From the NCBI RefSeq assembly GCF_000308855.1, contig NZ_BAGM01000035.1:1-64000 (forward strand): 64,000 bases of DNA, in the 5' to 3' direction. The notes beneath the pieces were generated by a model. The model was not told where the DNA came from. It worked only from the letters and a program-made list of their open reading frames with translations, and made no database searches. The translations under genes were made by a program, and so were the position numbers. Numbering within the stretch: the first letter of the stretch is position 1; the number at the start of each line of letters is the position of its first letter. This stretch comes from Nocardia veterana NBRC 100344 (GTDB lineage Bacteria > Actinomycetota > Actinomycetes > Mycobacteriales > Mycobacteriaceae). This document shows positions 57,101-61,607 of the stretch, in pieces.

Positions 57101-60100
57101 TTCGGGACGCGGTGCGTTTCGCGGATGCGGTGACGACGATGGCGGAGTTGGGTGTCACCCGGTTCGCCGAAATCGGGCCCGACGCGGTACTGACCCCCAT
57201 GGTCGCTCAAACCGTCGAGGCGGCAACCACGATCGCCCTCGGCAGACGCCACCACACCACACCGGCGGCCCTGCTGACCGGACTCGCCGGCCTGTACGTG
57301 TCGGGCGCGACGGTGGATTGGGCGAGCTACTACGCCGGTACCGGTGCCACTCGGATCGATCTGCCGACCTACAGCTTCCAGCACCGTCGCTTCTGGGCCA
57401 CCGGACCGTTGCGTACCGGAGAGCCGTCGGCGCTCGGTTTGCGATCCACCGAACACCCGATGCTGGGTGCGCTGGTCGCGCAGCCGGAGGGTGGCGGCGT
57501 CCGGCTCACCGGCCGACTGTCCACGGTGACCCATCCGTGGTTGGCCGATCACGACGTGCTCGGTGCGGTGCTGTTGCCCGGCACCGGATTCGTCGAGCTG
57601 GCGATTCACGCCGGAGATCAGGTCGGCTGCCCGGAGCTGGCAGACCTGACGTTGCGGGAACCGTTGGTGTTCCGCGGAAACGGCGGCGTACAGCTTCAGG
57701 TGGTCGTCGGCGACAACGACGACACCGGCAGCCGGCGGATCGACATCTACGCCCGCCCGGACGAGGACGATCCGACCGCCCCGTGGACGCATCACGCGCA
57801 GGGACGGGCGCGCCCCGGTGGGGAGATCGCAGCGGCGGCGAATCCGGCCGACTTCCTCGAGTGGCCACCGGCCGGCGCCACCGCGATCCCGCTCGGCGGT
57901 GCCTACGAGGAACTCGCCGATCGGGGGTACAACTACGGTCCCGCGTTCCGTGGGCTGACGGCGGTGTGGCGTCGCGGCGAGGAACTCTTCGCCGAGGTCA
58001 CGCTGCCCGAACAGACCCCCGCGCGCGGCTACGGCATCCATCCGGCCCTGCTCGACGCGGCCATGCACGCTCTCACCGTCGGCCTACGGCATGACGAGAC
58101 ACAGCGGCAGACCATGGTCCCGTTCACATGGTCGTCGGTCCGGCTGCACGCCGACGGCGTGCGCCGGGCGCGGGTGCGGCTGGCCGGCCTCGACGATGGG
58201 ACGATCACCATCGATATGGCCGATTCCGCTGGGGCGCCGGTTCTTTCGGTGCGGTCACTGGCGTTGCGCCCGCTGTCGACGGTTCCGTCCGAACCCTCGC
58301 ACGACGGGCTGTACGAACTCGCCTGGCGGAGCGGCCCGGAGCTCCGGGGCTCGGCGGAAATCAGCTGGGCGGAATGGGGTTCGCCCGAGCCGGCCGCGGT
58401 TGTCGTCCTACGGCCCACGGCCGACGAGGACGCGGTGCCGAGCCGGATGCGTTCGGTCCTGCACGCCACGCTCGGCGTCGTTCAGCAGTTCCTGAGCGAG
58501 CAACGATATGCGGCAAGCACTCTCGCGGTGATCATCGACTCCGGCGGTGATCCGGCCGTAGCCGCGGTGCGCGGACTGGTGCGCGCCGCGCAAGCGGAGA
58601 ACCCGGGCCGCATCGTGCTCATCGACGCGCCCCGGCAGCTCCCCACCCGGCAACTCGTGGCGGCCGCCGCGACCGGTGAGCCGGAACTGGCCGTCGCCGC
58701 GGACGGGACGCGGGTGCCGCGGCTCGTTCGTGCGACGAGCCCCGGTGCGCCGCGCCCCACACCCTGGCGTTCCGATCGAACCGTGCTGATCACCGGTGGT
58801 ACCGGCGGAATCGGCCGCCACATCGCCCGACATCTGGTGGTCGAGCACGGAGTGCGGCATCTGCTGCTGGTCGGTCGCCGCGGGGCGGCCGCGTCCGCGG
58901 ACCTCGTCGACGAGCTCGGCGCGCTCGGGGCCGAGGTCGTCGTCTCCGTCTGCGATGTCACCGACCGGGCGGCGCTGCGCGACGTGCTCGCCTCGATACC
59001 CGCCGAACATCCCCTCGGCGCGATCGTGCACGCCGCCGGAGTCGCCGACAACGGTCTGATCGACACCCTGACGCCGAACCGGATCGACCGCTGTCTGGCC
59101 GCGAAAGCCGATGCGGCCTGGCACCTGCACGAGCTCACCCGCGATGCCGATCTGTCGGCTTTCGTCCTGATCTCGTCGGTGGCGGGTTGGCTGCTGCCCG
59201 CGGGTCAGGGTGGGTACGCGGCGGCGAACGTCTTCCTCGACGCGCTCGCGACCCACCGGCAGGCCGAAGGTCTGCCGGCCACCTCGCTCGCCTACGGCAT
59301 GTGGGATATCGATACCGGACTGTCGCAGTGGCTCGGGACGACCGATCGGCAGCGGATGCGCCGCCAAGGGTTCTCGCCGCTGACGGCCGAGACCGCGCTC
59401 GAATTATTCGATGCGGCAGTGGATTCCGGGCGTCCGGTGCAGGTGCCGGTCGGCATCGACCGGGCCGTCCTGCGCACCCGGGATTCCGTCCCGGCGCTCC
59501 TCGCCGAGCTGGCGACGACCACCGGACGCCGGCCGAGCGGTGCCCCGGCGGATCCGGGAGCGGTGCGGCGCCATCTCGCGCGGTTGCCGGAACCGGAGAG
59601 GGAACAGTGGTTGCTGACCCACATCCTCGAGAACGCGGCCCGGCTGCTCGGCCACGAAGGCGTGGCGGCGCTCGACCCCGAGCGGGATTTCCTCGAATCG
59701 GGATTCGACTCGCTGGCCGCCATGGAATTGCGTAGCGCCCTCAACGCGTCGACCGGCCTCTCGCTGTCGACGGCGGCGATTTTCGACCACAAGACACCGG
59801 CCGCACTGGCCCGGTACCTGCGGGCGGAGCTCGGCGCCACACCGTCGCGGACTGACGAGACCCGCCGCGAGGACGAAGCCCGCCGGGACGATTCCCTGTA
59901 CGGAATGTTCCGGACGGCGGTGATCGACGGCCGGGCCGGGAAGGGCTTCGCCCTGCTGCGGGCCGCGGCGGAACTGCGGGAGGAATTCACCCCCGCGGAC
60001 CGGCCCGATCGGTTGCCGGTGCCGACCCGGCTCGCGACCGGCTCGGCCCTGCCTCGGATCATCTGCCTGGCGCCGCCCTTGGCCACGGGCGGTCCGCAGC

Positions 60101-60705
60101 AATACGCGCGGATCGCCGCGCAACTGCGCACCGGGCGCGATGTCCTGGCCTTGCCGCTGATCGGCTTCGACGCGGGGGAACCCCTGCCGACGACGCCGGC
60201 CGCCGCACTCGAGGCGACGGCGGGCAGCGTGCTCGCGGCCGCGCAGGGCGAACCGTTCGTGCTGGTCGGTCACTCCTCGGGCGGCCTGCTGGCCTACCTG
60301 GTCACCGAGCACCTGGAGGCGGCGGGTGGTCCGGCACCGGCCGGCGTGGTCATGGTGGACACCTACCCGGCACACGCGGGCGGAGAATGGCTGCTGCGCG
60401 AGATGGCCGAACACATGGTGGCCGACGAGGCGACCTACGGTCGTTTCGACCAGGCGCGGCTCACCGCCATGGGCCGGTACGTGCAGTTGCTGCACGAGCA
60501 GGTTCCGGGCTCCGTTCGCACGCCGACCCTGTTCCTCCAGTGCGCGCAATCGTTCCTGGCCGGCTCGGCGGAACGGGCGAACTGGCAGACACAGCCCTGG
60601 GACCCGACGCATTCCGTCGTGTCGATCGAGGCCGATCACTTCACGATCCTCGAGGACGGTTCCGCGGCGGTGGCGGCGGCGATCGAGGACTGGCTCGCGC
60701 GGTGA
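39151..60705 (+). CDS. Type I modular polyketide synthase, modules 7-10 with terminal thioesterase
   Basis: A 7184-aa four-module protein. It begins MTNPDDKTQKL with a helical docking segment of the KETERLRARNRKL type, matching the preceding C-terminus. All four modules are KS-AT(malonyl, GHSIGE/HAFH)-DH-KR-ACP. M7: KS 38-451, DH motif HSVFGVVLLP, KR ADN. M8: KS 1779-2196, DH HRVLGAVVFP, KR ADN. M9: KS 3512-3931, [12 protein letters not shown] (Gly to Asp), KR GAGGLLA with LDD. M10: KS 5222-5639, DH HDVLGAVLLP, KR ADN. The TE (6962-7184) has Ser7042 in GHSSGG, Asp7070 in MVDTYP and His7163 in ADHFTI. It extends the chain by four acetate units, predicted as alkenes, then releases it as lactone or acid. 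ATG 39151 is 2 bp after the previous stop with GAGG at 39140-39143; the open frame upstream to 36115 is only a shadow of the PKS3 gene. Confidence 0.93.
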   Translation: MTNPDDKTQKLAQALRVSLKETERLRARNRKLDAALREPIAIVGMACRYPGGVDSPEALWRLVAEGGDATSEFPANRGWDVERLYDRTGETPGSTYTREGGFLHSAGEFDAAFFGISPNEAAMMDPQQFLLLETSWEALERSGIDAASLRGSSTGVFTGMMYHDYPANANSGAIASGRVSYVLGFEGPSVTVDTACSSSLVAMHLAAQSLRSGECDLALAGGVTVMATPETFIEFSRQRGLSPDGRCKSFADAADGVGWSEGVGVLVLERLSDAQRNGHRILAVLAGSAVNQDGASNGLTAPNGPSQRRVIRQALANAGVSPADVDVVEAHGTGTTLGDPIEAQALLATYGQDRDPGRPLWLGSLKSNIGHAQAAAGVGGVIKMIMAMRHGVLPRTLHVDRPSTKVDWSQGNIELLTEPVEWPEVDRPRRAGVSSFGISGTNAHVIIEQPPVIEPAPDPVVRTAPAGGVLPWVVSARSGVALPAQAARLATHLAGSGSTAGEQDPLDVGFSLASRGLFEHRAVVFGEHWDELLAGVRALAAGESDARVVTGRVVPGSTGVVFSGQGAQWAGMAAGLRVYPVFAEQFDAIVAELDPLLEQGISLSEAVESEEIVDRTVFAQAGLFAFEVALFRLLESWGMRADVVAGHSIGEVAAAHVAGVLSLSDACVLVAARGRLMQALPAGGAMVAVGACEADVLSLLPQNVSIAAVNGPSSVVVSGVEDAVGAVVEGCVGRGWRTRRLRVSHAFHSVLMEPMLDEFASAIAGLAFAAPSLSVVSTVSGAAVGAEMSDPAYWVGQVREAVRFADAVTTMAELGVTRFAEIGPDAVLTPMITQTLDETQIAALADATPTVTALARKQRADARTVLAGVARLFVAGTEVDWAALYSGTGARRIDLPTYAFQHERYWLDVRQVLAGSWLGAELGGVTAAGLDVVDHPLLGAAVPHPESGGVSFTGRWSVDSVSWLADHSVFGVVLLPGTGFVELAAHVGGLLGCGVVEELVLHTPLVLPPDGAVSVQVVVAAADDTGRRRLTVHSRRSPEQPWTIHAEGVLTPAAASADFDLTAWPPNDARPLDIDGSYDELLDLGYGYGPAFRGLRAAWQRGDELFAEVALPDPEDAEGFGIHPALFDAALHVRIVHALRTHGGTSPALPFSWNGVAVHAAGAAVVRVRIALEGDTFGVQVADEQGRPVLSVAALLSRTVSAEQLDANRVAQDLFAVEWVAASRAATAAPERVAVLGYGPSAAPVSEYRDLAALIAELNAAEAPATPDIVLLRCPDSAGTPPESARRVVTDVLETVQLWLGDARFASSRLVVVTEGAVAVGISDRINLGQAPVWGLLRAAQAEHPDRFQLLDLDPGADAAHDPMALAALAAAAAGEPEMAVRGGALLVPRLSRQPVGTIAGPDLPGTVLVTGGTGGLGAVIARHLVTKYGARQLLLTSRRGADAPGAAELADELAELGAQVRIAACDVSDPAAVTALIDSIPDEHPLVGVVHAAGAADNGVVESMTADRIDHVFAPKADAAWHLHESTRDRPLSMFVLVSSAGGLVLAAGQANYAAANVFLDALAVHRRSAGLPATSIDYGLWARSSGLGTELSEADFERMRRQGFPALTEAEGLGLLDAALATDAAQLVALRMDPAVLRTRGEQLPALMRRIVPAPVRRTTATSGAARAFLDTLAGLSGAQRRAAVLDLVRSVAAGVLGHASAEAVEPQRAFQQLGFDSLGAVEFRNRLNAATGLKLPATLVFDYPNAQIVAEFIESELGGTTTAVEPVVDRVRVGDDPIAIVAMSCRYPGGVASPEDLWRLVFEGVDTTGELPVDRGWDIDALYDPEPGKAGKSYTRRGSFLYSAAEFDADFFGISPNEATLMDPQQRLLLETSWEALERAGIDPSVLRGSATGVFTGVMYHDYGHASESGNSAGGSLVSGRVAYTLGLEGPAVSVDTACSSSLVALHLAAGSLRSGECDLALAGGVAVMSSPEMFIEFSRQRGLSPDGRCRAFADAADGVGWSEGVGVLVLERLSDARRNGHDVLAVLAGSAVNQDGASNGFTAPNGPSQRRVIRQALANAGISPADVDAVEAHGTGTTLGDPIEAQALLATYGQDRDPGRPLWLGSLKSNIGHAQAAAGVGGVIKMIMAMRHGVLPRTLHVDRPSTKVDWSQGNIELLTEPVEWPEVDRPRRAGVSSFGISGTNAHVIIEQADVVTGAVEPVRSAPAGGTVPWVVTARGADALAEQADRLAAGVADRDPVDVGFSLVSSRAVFEHRAVVLGEHGGDLLAGVRALAAGESDARVVAGRVVSGSTGVVFSGQGAQWAGMAAGLRVYPVFAEQFDAIAAELDPLLGQGISLSDALSDESLVDRTVFAQAGLFAFEVALFRLLESWGVRVDVVAGHSIGEVAAAHVAGVLSLSDACVLVAARGRLMQALPSGGSMVAVGACEADVLGLLGEVGVSVGRVSIAAVNGPSSVVVSGVEDAVGAVVEECVGRGWRTRRLRVSHAFHSVLMEPMLDEFASAIAGLTFAAPVLSVVSTVSGVRVEREMCDPAYWVGQVREAVRFADAVTTMAELGVTRFAEIGPDAVLTPMVTQTLEVRAETASAPAPTVTALARKQRADARTVLAGVAELFVAGTEVDWAALYSDTGARRIDLPTYAFQRRRYWLEATPSTGGDLRASGLAATGHPLVTAVVSQPDTATLTLTGRLSVQSQPWLADHRVLGAVVFPGTGFVDVALHAGERVGCPNLDELVLQAPLVLPETGGVALRVVVGDQDETGRRSVRIFSCPDHEVDATPWTLHAEGVLTAEAVADVAPLPWPPAGASTIDIEGVYDELQDLGYGYGPVFQGLRAAWRRGDELFAEVALPDSTDTDGFGIHPALFDAALHIGIVHTLRAGELGNSPALPFTWNRVALGSATARVARVRIEPTDGGLGVRIADEHGQPMLSVAALVSRPVSTERLTTNPVSDSLFGVEWSAVSTPSAAADPTRVAVVGPPGSGDAPGHPDLEALIADLDATPDAIVPEVVLYACPEPAAAPPDAAREAVTEVLATVQRWLREPRFAGSRLIVVTRQAVRVGVSDPVHLAHAPVWGLVRAAQAEQPGRFQLLDAGPDLDLAVVAASVSGHTEPEMAQRGAEVLVPRLRRHSAGTAVRELGSGTVLITGGTGGLGALFARHLVANHGVRHLILTSRRGPDAPGADQLRAELTGLGAQVRIVACDVSDRAALAAVLDDIPAAHPLAGVVHAAGTADNGLIESLSADRIGPVFAPKVDAAWHLHELTRDRSLSLFVLVSSVGGLVLAAGQANYAAANVFLDALAAYRRTAGLPATSIDYGLWTATTGLGSMLSETDVERIRRQGLPPLSEAEGLALFDLAIATESAQLVALRVDPVALRDRGDQLPALLRAIAPAPARRRTRTPSSERTLASRLAGLAEPDRHTAILDLVRSVAAGVLGHESVAAIEPQRAFQQLGFDSLGAVEFRNRLNAATGLKLPATLIFDYPNAQIVAEFIGSELAGAVAADEQPAATVRVDDDPIAIVAMSCRYPGGVASPEDLWRLVFEGIETTGEMPVDRGWDIDGIYDPEPGKPGKTYARTGGFLYSAAEFDADFFGISPNEATLMDPQQRLLLETSWEALERAGVDPAVLRGTATGVFTGVMYHDYAQGTGKAGSAGGSMVSGRIAYTLGLEGPAVSVDTACSSSLVAMHLAAQSLRSGECDLALAGGVAVMSTPDMFLEFGRQRGLSPDGRCKSFADAADGVGWSEGAGMLVLERLSDARRNGHDVLAVLAGSAVNQDGASNGFTAPNGPSQRRVIRQALANAGISPADVDAVEAHGTGTTLGDPIEAQALLATYGQDRDPGRPLWLGSLKSNIGHAQAAAGVGGVIKMVMAMRHGVLPRTLHVDRPSTKVDWSQGNIELLTEPVEWPETNRPRRAGISSFGLSGTNAHVIVEQPPASGPASAPVDKTVPAGGLLPWVTSGRTAEALTEQARRLAAHIGHHHPVDIGFSLASSRAVFEHRAVVLASTLDGLLAGTQALGRGESDARVVAGRVVSGSTGVVFSGQGAQWAGMAAGLRVYPVFAEQFDAIVAELDPLLGQSVSLAEALGSESLVDRTVFAQAGLFAFEVALFRLLESWGMRPDVVAGHSIGEVAAAHVAGVLSLSDACVLVAARGRLMQALPSGGSMVAVGASESDVLGLLGEVGVSAGRVSVAAVNGPSSVVVSGVEDAVGAVVEECVARGWRTRRLRVSHAFHSVLMEPMLDEFASAIAGLAFDSPALSVVSTVTGAPVEREMSDPAYWVGQVRDAVRFADAVTTMAELGVTRFAEIGPDAVLTPMITQTLEDSTATSPAPSPTVVPLARRLQADPATLSAGVARLFVAGTEVDWARCYAGTGARRIDLPTYAFQRRRYWLADSSAVGSGGARAMGLDATGHPVLSAVVSQPDSEEVALAGRLSLQTHPWLADHAVLDTVLFPGAGIVELALAAGERVGCATLEELVLRAPLPLPDTSGLAVRVVVGAADETGRRPVRLYSRLDDEAEPAPSWTVHAEGALVPGNPDVPGDPVQWPPADAAAVDIDGVYAALDAQGYHYGPAFRALQAVRRAPDGTLYAEVELPESARADATRFGIHPALLDAALHALRVADEGAETAGPALPFEWSGVTVHAAGADAVRVRLTRVGERDVALDLVDATGAPVATVRRLASRLFDAGQLAGGVAAVRHALFRTDWTPIPVSATDVAVATWPDLGDRVPPAVVFDCPSGNDPAAVHAATAEALAVLQSWTASDRFADSVLVIRTGGAVSVAGEPVTNLAAAAVGGLVRSVQAEHPGRVVLVDTDSALDGLLGGILAAAEPQVAVRNRNVYGARLVRAVPAAADGPRFDPDETVLITGAGGLLAGLLTRHLVATRGARRLLLVSRRGESAPGAAELAAELAELGVVVEFAACDVADRGALAAVLARIPADHPLTGVYHLAGVLDDGALASLTPARMETVLGPKADAALHLHELTADLPLRAFVLFSSVAGVFGNPGQGNYAAANACLDALATHRTASGLPGTSLVWGLWDGGMAEGLGDADRRRMSRSGILPLAAEQGLALFDAAMSVDAPAPVLARLDIEGIRSAETAVPVLLSSLVPARRTAASGAFTALRARLSSTPDTERFDVLAEIVRAQIAATLGHQDPNAIAADRAFNELGFDSITAVEFRNALKAVTGLQLPATLVFDYPTPAALAGYLADELTGGRRDTEATATRAVDDDPIAVVGMACRYPGGITSPEELWDLVRTGRDAITPLPDDRGWDIDGIYDPEPGRPGKSYTREGGFLHSAAEFDPDFFGIGPNEATMMDPQQRQLLETTWEALERAGVDPTVLRGSATGVFAGVMYHDYAQGSGNSAAGSLVSGRIAYTLGLEGPAVSVDTACSSSLVAMHLAAQSLRSGECDLALAGGVTVMATPETFVEFSRQRGLSPDGRCKSFADAADGVGWSEGAGMLVLERLSDAQRNGHRILAVLAGSAVNQDGASNGLTAPNGPSQRRVIRQALANAGISPADVDVVEAHGTGTTLGDPIEAQALLATYGQDRDPGRPLWLGSLKSNIGHAQAAAGVGGVIKMIMAMRHGVLPRTLHVDAPSTKVDWSEGHVRLLTEPVPWPATDRPRRAGVSSFGISGTNAHLIVEQAPAEDVASVTEVVPAVLPWVVSARGDEALAGQAARLAAHVERHDPDPVDVGFSLVSSRAVFEHRAVVLGEHGGELLGGVRALAAGESDARVVTGRVVSGSTGVVFSGQGAQWAGMASGLRAAYPVFAEHFDVIVAELDPLLGQSVSLLEALGSEDFVDRTVFAQAGLFAFEVALFRLLESWGMRPDVVAGHSIGEVAAAHVAGVLSLSDACVLVAARGRLMQALPSGRSMVAVGASESDVLGLLGEVGVSAGRVSVAAVNGPSSVVVSGVEDAVGAVVEECVARGWRTRRLRVSHAFHSVLMEPMLDEFASAIAGLAFDSPALSVVSTVTGAPVEREMSDPAYWVGQVRDAVRFADAVTTMAELGVTRFAEIGPDAVLTPMVAQTVEAATTIALGRRHHTTPAALLTGLAGLYVSGATVDWASYYAGTGATRIDLPTYSFQHRRFWATGPLRTGEPSALGLRSTEHPMLGALVAQPEGGGVRLTGRLSTVTHPWLADHDVLGAVLLPGTGFVELAIHAGDQVGCPELADLTLREPLVFRGNGGVQLQVVVGDNDDTGSRRIDIYARPDEDDPTAPWTHHAQGRARPGGEIAAAANPADFLEWPPAGATAIPLGGAYEELADRGYNYGPAFRGLTAVWRRGEELFAEVTLPEQTPARGYGIHPALLDAAMHALTVGLRHDETQRQTMVPFTWSSVRLHADGVRRARVRLAGLDDGTITIDMADSAGAPVLSVRSLALRPLSTVPSEPSHDGLYELAWRSGPELRGSAEISWAEWGSPEPAAVVVLRPTADEDAVPSRMRSVLHATLGVVQQFLSEQRYAASTLAVIIDSGGDPAVAAVRGLVRAAQAENPGRIVLIDAPRQLPTRQLVAAAATGEPELAVAADGTRVPRLVRATSPGAPRPTPWRSDRTVLITGGTGGIGRHIARHLVVEHGVRHLLLVGRRGAAASADLVDELGALGAEVVVSVCDVTDRAALRDVLASIPAEHPLGAIVHAAGVADNGLIDTLTPNRIDRCLAAKADAAWHLHELTRDADLSAFVLISSVAGWLLPAGQGGYAAANVFLDALATHRQAEGLPATSLAYGMWDIDTGLSQWLGTTDRQRMRRQGFSPLTAETALELFDAAVDSGRPVQVPVGIDRAVLRTRDSVPALLAELATTTGRRPSGAPADPGAVRRHLARLPEPEREQWLLTHILENAARLLGHEGVAALDPERDFLESGFDSLAAMELRSALNASTGLSLSTAAIFDHKTPAALARYLRAELGATPSRTDETRREDEARRDDSLYGMFRTAVIDGRAGKGFALLRAAAELREEFTPADRPDRLPVPTRLATGSALPRIICLAPPLATGGPQQYARIAAQLRTGRDVLALPLIGFDAGEPLPTTPAAALEATAGSVLAAAQGEPFVLVGHSSGGLLAYLVTEHLEAAGGPAPAGVVMVDTYPAHAGGEWLLREMAEHMVADEATYGRFDQARLTAMGRYVQLLHEQVPGSVRTPTLFLQCAQSFLAGSAERANWQTQPWDPTHSVVSIEADHFTILEDGSAAVAAAIEDWLAR
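39715..40465 (+). repeat. KS patch repeat, module 7 copy
   Basis: Same KS patch as in module 6, with matching synonymous sites over most of its length. Boundaries are approximate. Confidence 0.7.
40745..41622 (+). repeat. AT patch repeat, module 7 copy
   Basis: Same AT patch. A short in-frame deletion relative to the other copies lies near 41250, where [13 protein letters not shown] is shortened to LLPQNVS. Confidence 0.75.
45225..45700 (+). repeat. KS patch repeat, module 8 copy
   Basis: A shorter KS patch: the codons before about 45215 return to C-rich third positions, so the shared block starts later here than in modules 6 and 7. Confidence 0.7.
45910..46861 (+). repeat. AT patch repeat, module 8 copy
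   Basis: Same AT patch, with a distinct sub-block around 46130-46300 (GISLSDALSDES, GVRVDVV). Confidence 0.75.
50410..50840 (+). repeat. KS patch repeat, module 9 copy
   Basis: Same KS patch as in modules 6-8; the preceding codons (before about 50385) are C-rich. Boundaries are approximate. Confidence 0.7.
51195..52070 (+). repeat. AT patch repeat, module 9 copy
   Basis: Mosaic copy: 51199-51500 follows module 6, while 51411-52052 is the same as module 10 (56529-57170) except for one base I can see, G51622 against A56740. Confidence 0.85.
55520..55880 (+). repeat. KS patch repeat, module 10 copy
   Basis: Shortest KS patch; it switches back to C-rich codons near 55890, where the protein also changes ([14 protein letters not shown] instead of [14 protein letters not shown]). 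Confidence 0.7.
56230..57180 (+). repeat. AT patch repeat, module 10 copy
   Basis: AT patch sharing 642 bp with module 9. The single base difference changes the usual Gly to Arg (PSGRSMVAVG). Confidence 0.85.
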
Positions 60706-60710
60706 CGGCA

Positions 60711-60742
60711 CCGGCCGGGTGGCGATTCGGCCACCCGGCCGG
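60711..60742. terminator. Bidirectional terminator between the last PKS gene and the type II thioesterase
   Basis: A perfect 13-bp stem (60711-60723 with 60730-60742) with a 6-nt loop fills the 42-bp gap between the two convergent stop codons. Being symmetrical, it can end transcription from both sides. Confidence 0.8.
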
Positions 60743-60747
60743 GTCGC

Positions 60748-61503
60748 CTACCCGGTCAGGGCGCGAGCGGTGTGTTCGCGAATCAGCTGCGCGACCGCGT
60801 CGCCGTTCGCATCGAGGAAGAAGTGGCCGCCCGGAAACTGGCGGGTGGCGAAAGGTCCGGAGGTGTGCGCGCGCCACGCCTCGAGGTCGGCGAGCGTGGC
60901 ATCGGAGTCGCGGTCGCCGGCGAGGGCGACGATGGGGCACTCCACCGCCGCATCCGGTGCGCAGGCGTAGGTCTCGATGGCTCGATAGTCGTTGCGGGTG
61001 ACCGTCAGAATCATCTCGTGCATTTCCGGATCGGCGAGCAGGGCCGCCGGTGTGCCGCCGTAGCTCAGCAGGTGATCGCCGAGTTCCCGATCGCTCAGGG
61101 TGTGCATCTGTTCCGTGCGCAGCACCGACGGGGCGCGGCGGCCCGAGGCGAACAGCACCGTTGCCCGTGCTCCGGACTCCCGCTCGAGCCGCCGGCAGGT
61201 TTCGAAGGCCACTGCCGATCCCATGCTGTGCCCGAACAGGGAGAAGCGCTCGATACTCGCGATCGTCTCCAGCAACTCGGGCAGCAGCCCGTCGACGAGC
61301 TCCGCGACGTTGTCGATCAGTGGTTCGCGGCGGCGGTCCTGTCGACCGGGGTACTGCACCGCGAGGACGTCGAAATCCGCTTCCAGCCGCTTGGCCAACG
61401 GCCCGTAGGACAGGGCCGAGCCGCCGGCGTGGGGAAAGCACACCACCGTGTGCGATCGGTTTTCCGGAGCGGAGGACAAACGACGCAACCAGCTAGCACC
61501 CAC
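60748..61503 (-). CDS. Type II (editing) thioesterase
   Basis: A 251-residue stand-alone alpha/beta hydrolase of the PKS/NRPS-associated type II thioesterase family (GrsT/RifR-like). It starts with the typical VVCFPHAGGSA segment and has the nucleophile elbow GHSMGS (Ser93), a likely catalytic Asp199 in AGDRDSD and His227 in GGHFFL. Such enzymes remove stalled or mis-primed acyl groups from carrier proteins and so keep an assembly line running; acting on the eleven ACPs encoded next door is inference from position. It is the only accessory biosynthetic gene seen. The gene runs opposite to the PKS genes and meets them at a shared terminator, so it has its own promoter. The GTG start at 61503-61501 gives the normal family length; no clear Shine-Dalgarno sequence precedes it. 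Confidence 0.9.
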   Translation of the reverse strand: MGASWLRRLSSAPENRSHTVVCFPHAGGSALSYGPLAKRLEADFDVLAVQYPGRQDRRREPLIDNVAELVDGLLPELLETIASIERFSLFGHSMGSAVAFETCRRLERESGARATVLFASGRRAPSVLRTEQMHTLSDRELGDHLLSYGGTPAALLADPEMHEMILTVTRNDYRAIETYACAPDAAVECPIVALAGDRDSDATLADLEAWRAHTSGPFATRQFPGGHFFLDANGDAVAQLIREHTARALTG

Positions 61504-61511
61504 GGGTGCAG

Positions 61512-61538
61512 ACCCTACACGGCGCGAGCCGGGTCACC
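61512..61538 (-). promoter_or_regulatory. Possible leaderless promoter of the type II thioesterase
   Basis: On the reverse strand TAGGGT (61517-61512) fits TANNNT and lies 8 nt before the GTG start, and a weak GGTGAC (61538-61533) is 15 nt further up. This would explain the missing ribosome-binding site, but the -35 match and spacing are poor. Confidence 0.25.
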
Positions 61539-61607
61539 GGGCGGCGTCCGGCCCAGTCGCCCGATCGTCGGCGGGCCCGGACGAGGATCGGGCAGGGCGG
61601 CCGGTGG

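Noticed and set aside
34310..57180. Repeated blocks considered as CRISPR or insertion sequences
   Set aside because: They are coding KS/AT segments spaced one module apart, with no spacers, terminal repeats or transposase.
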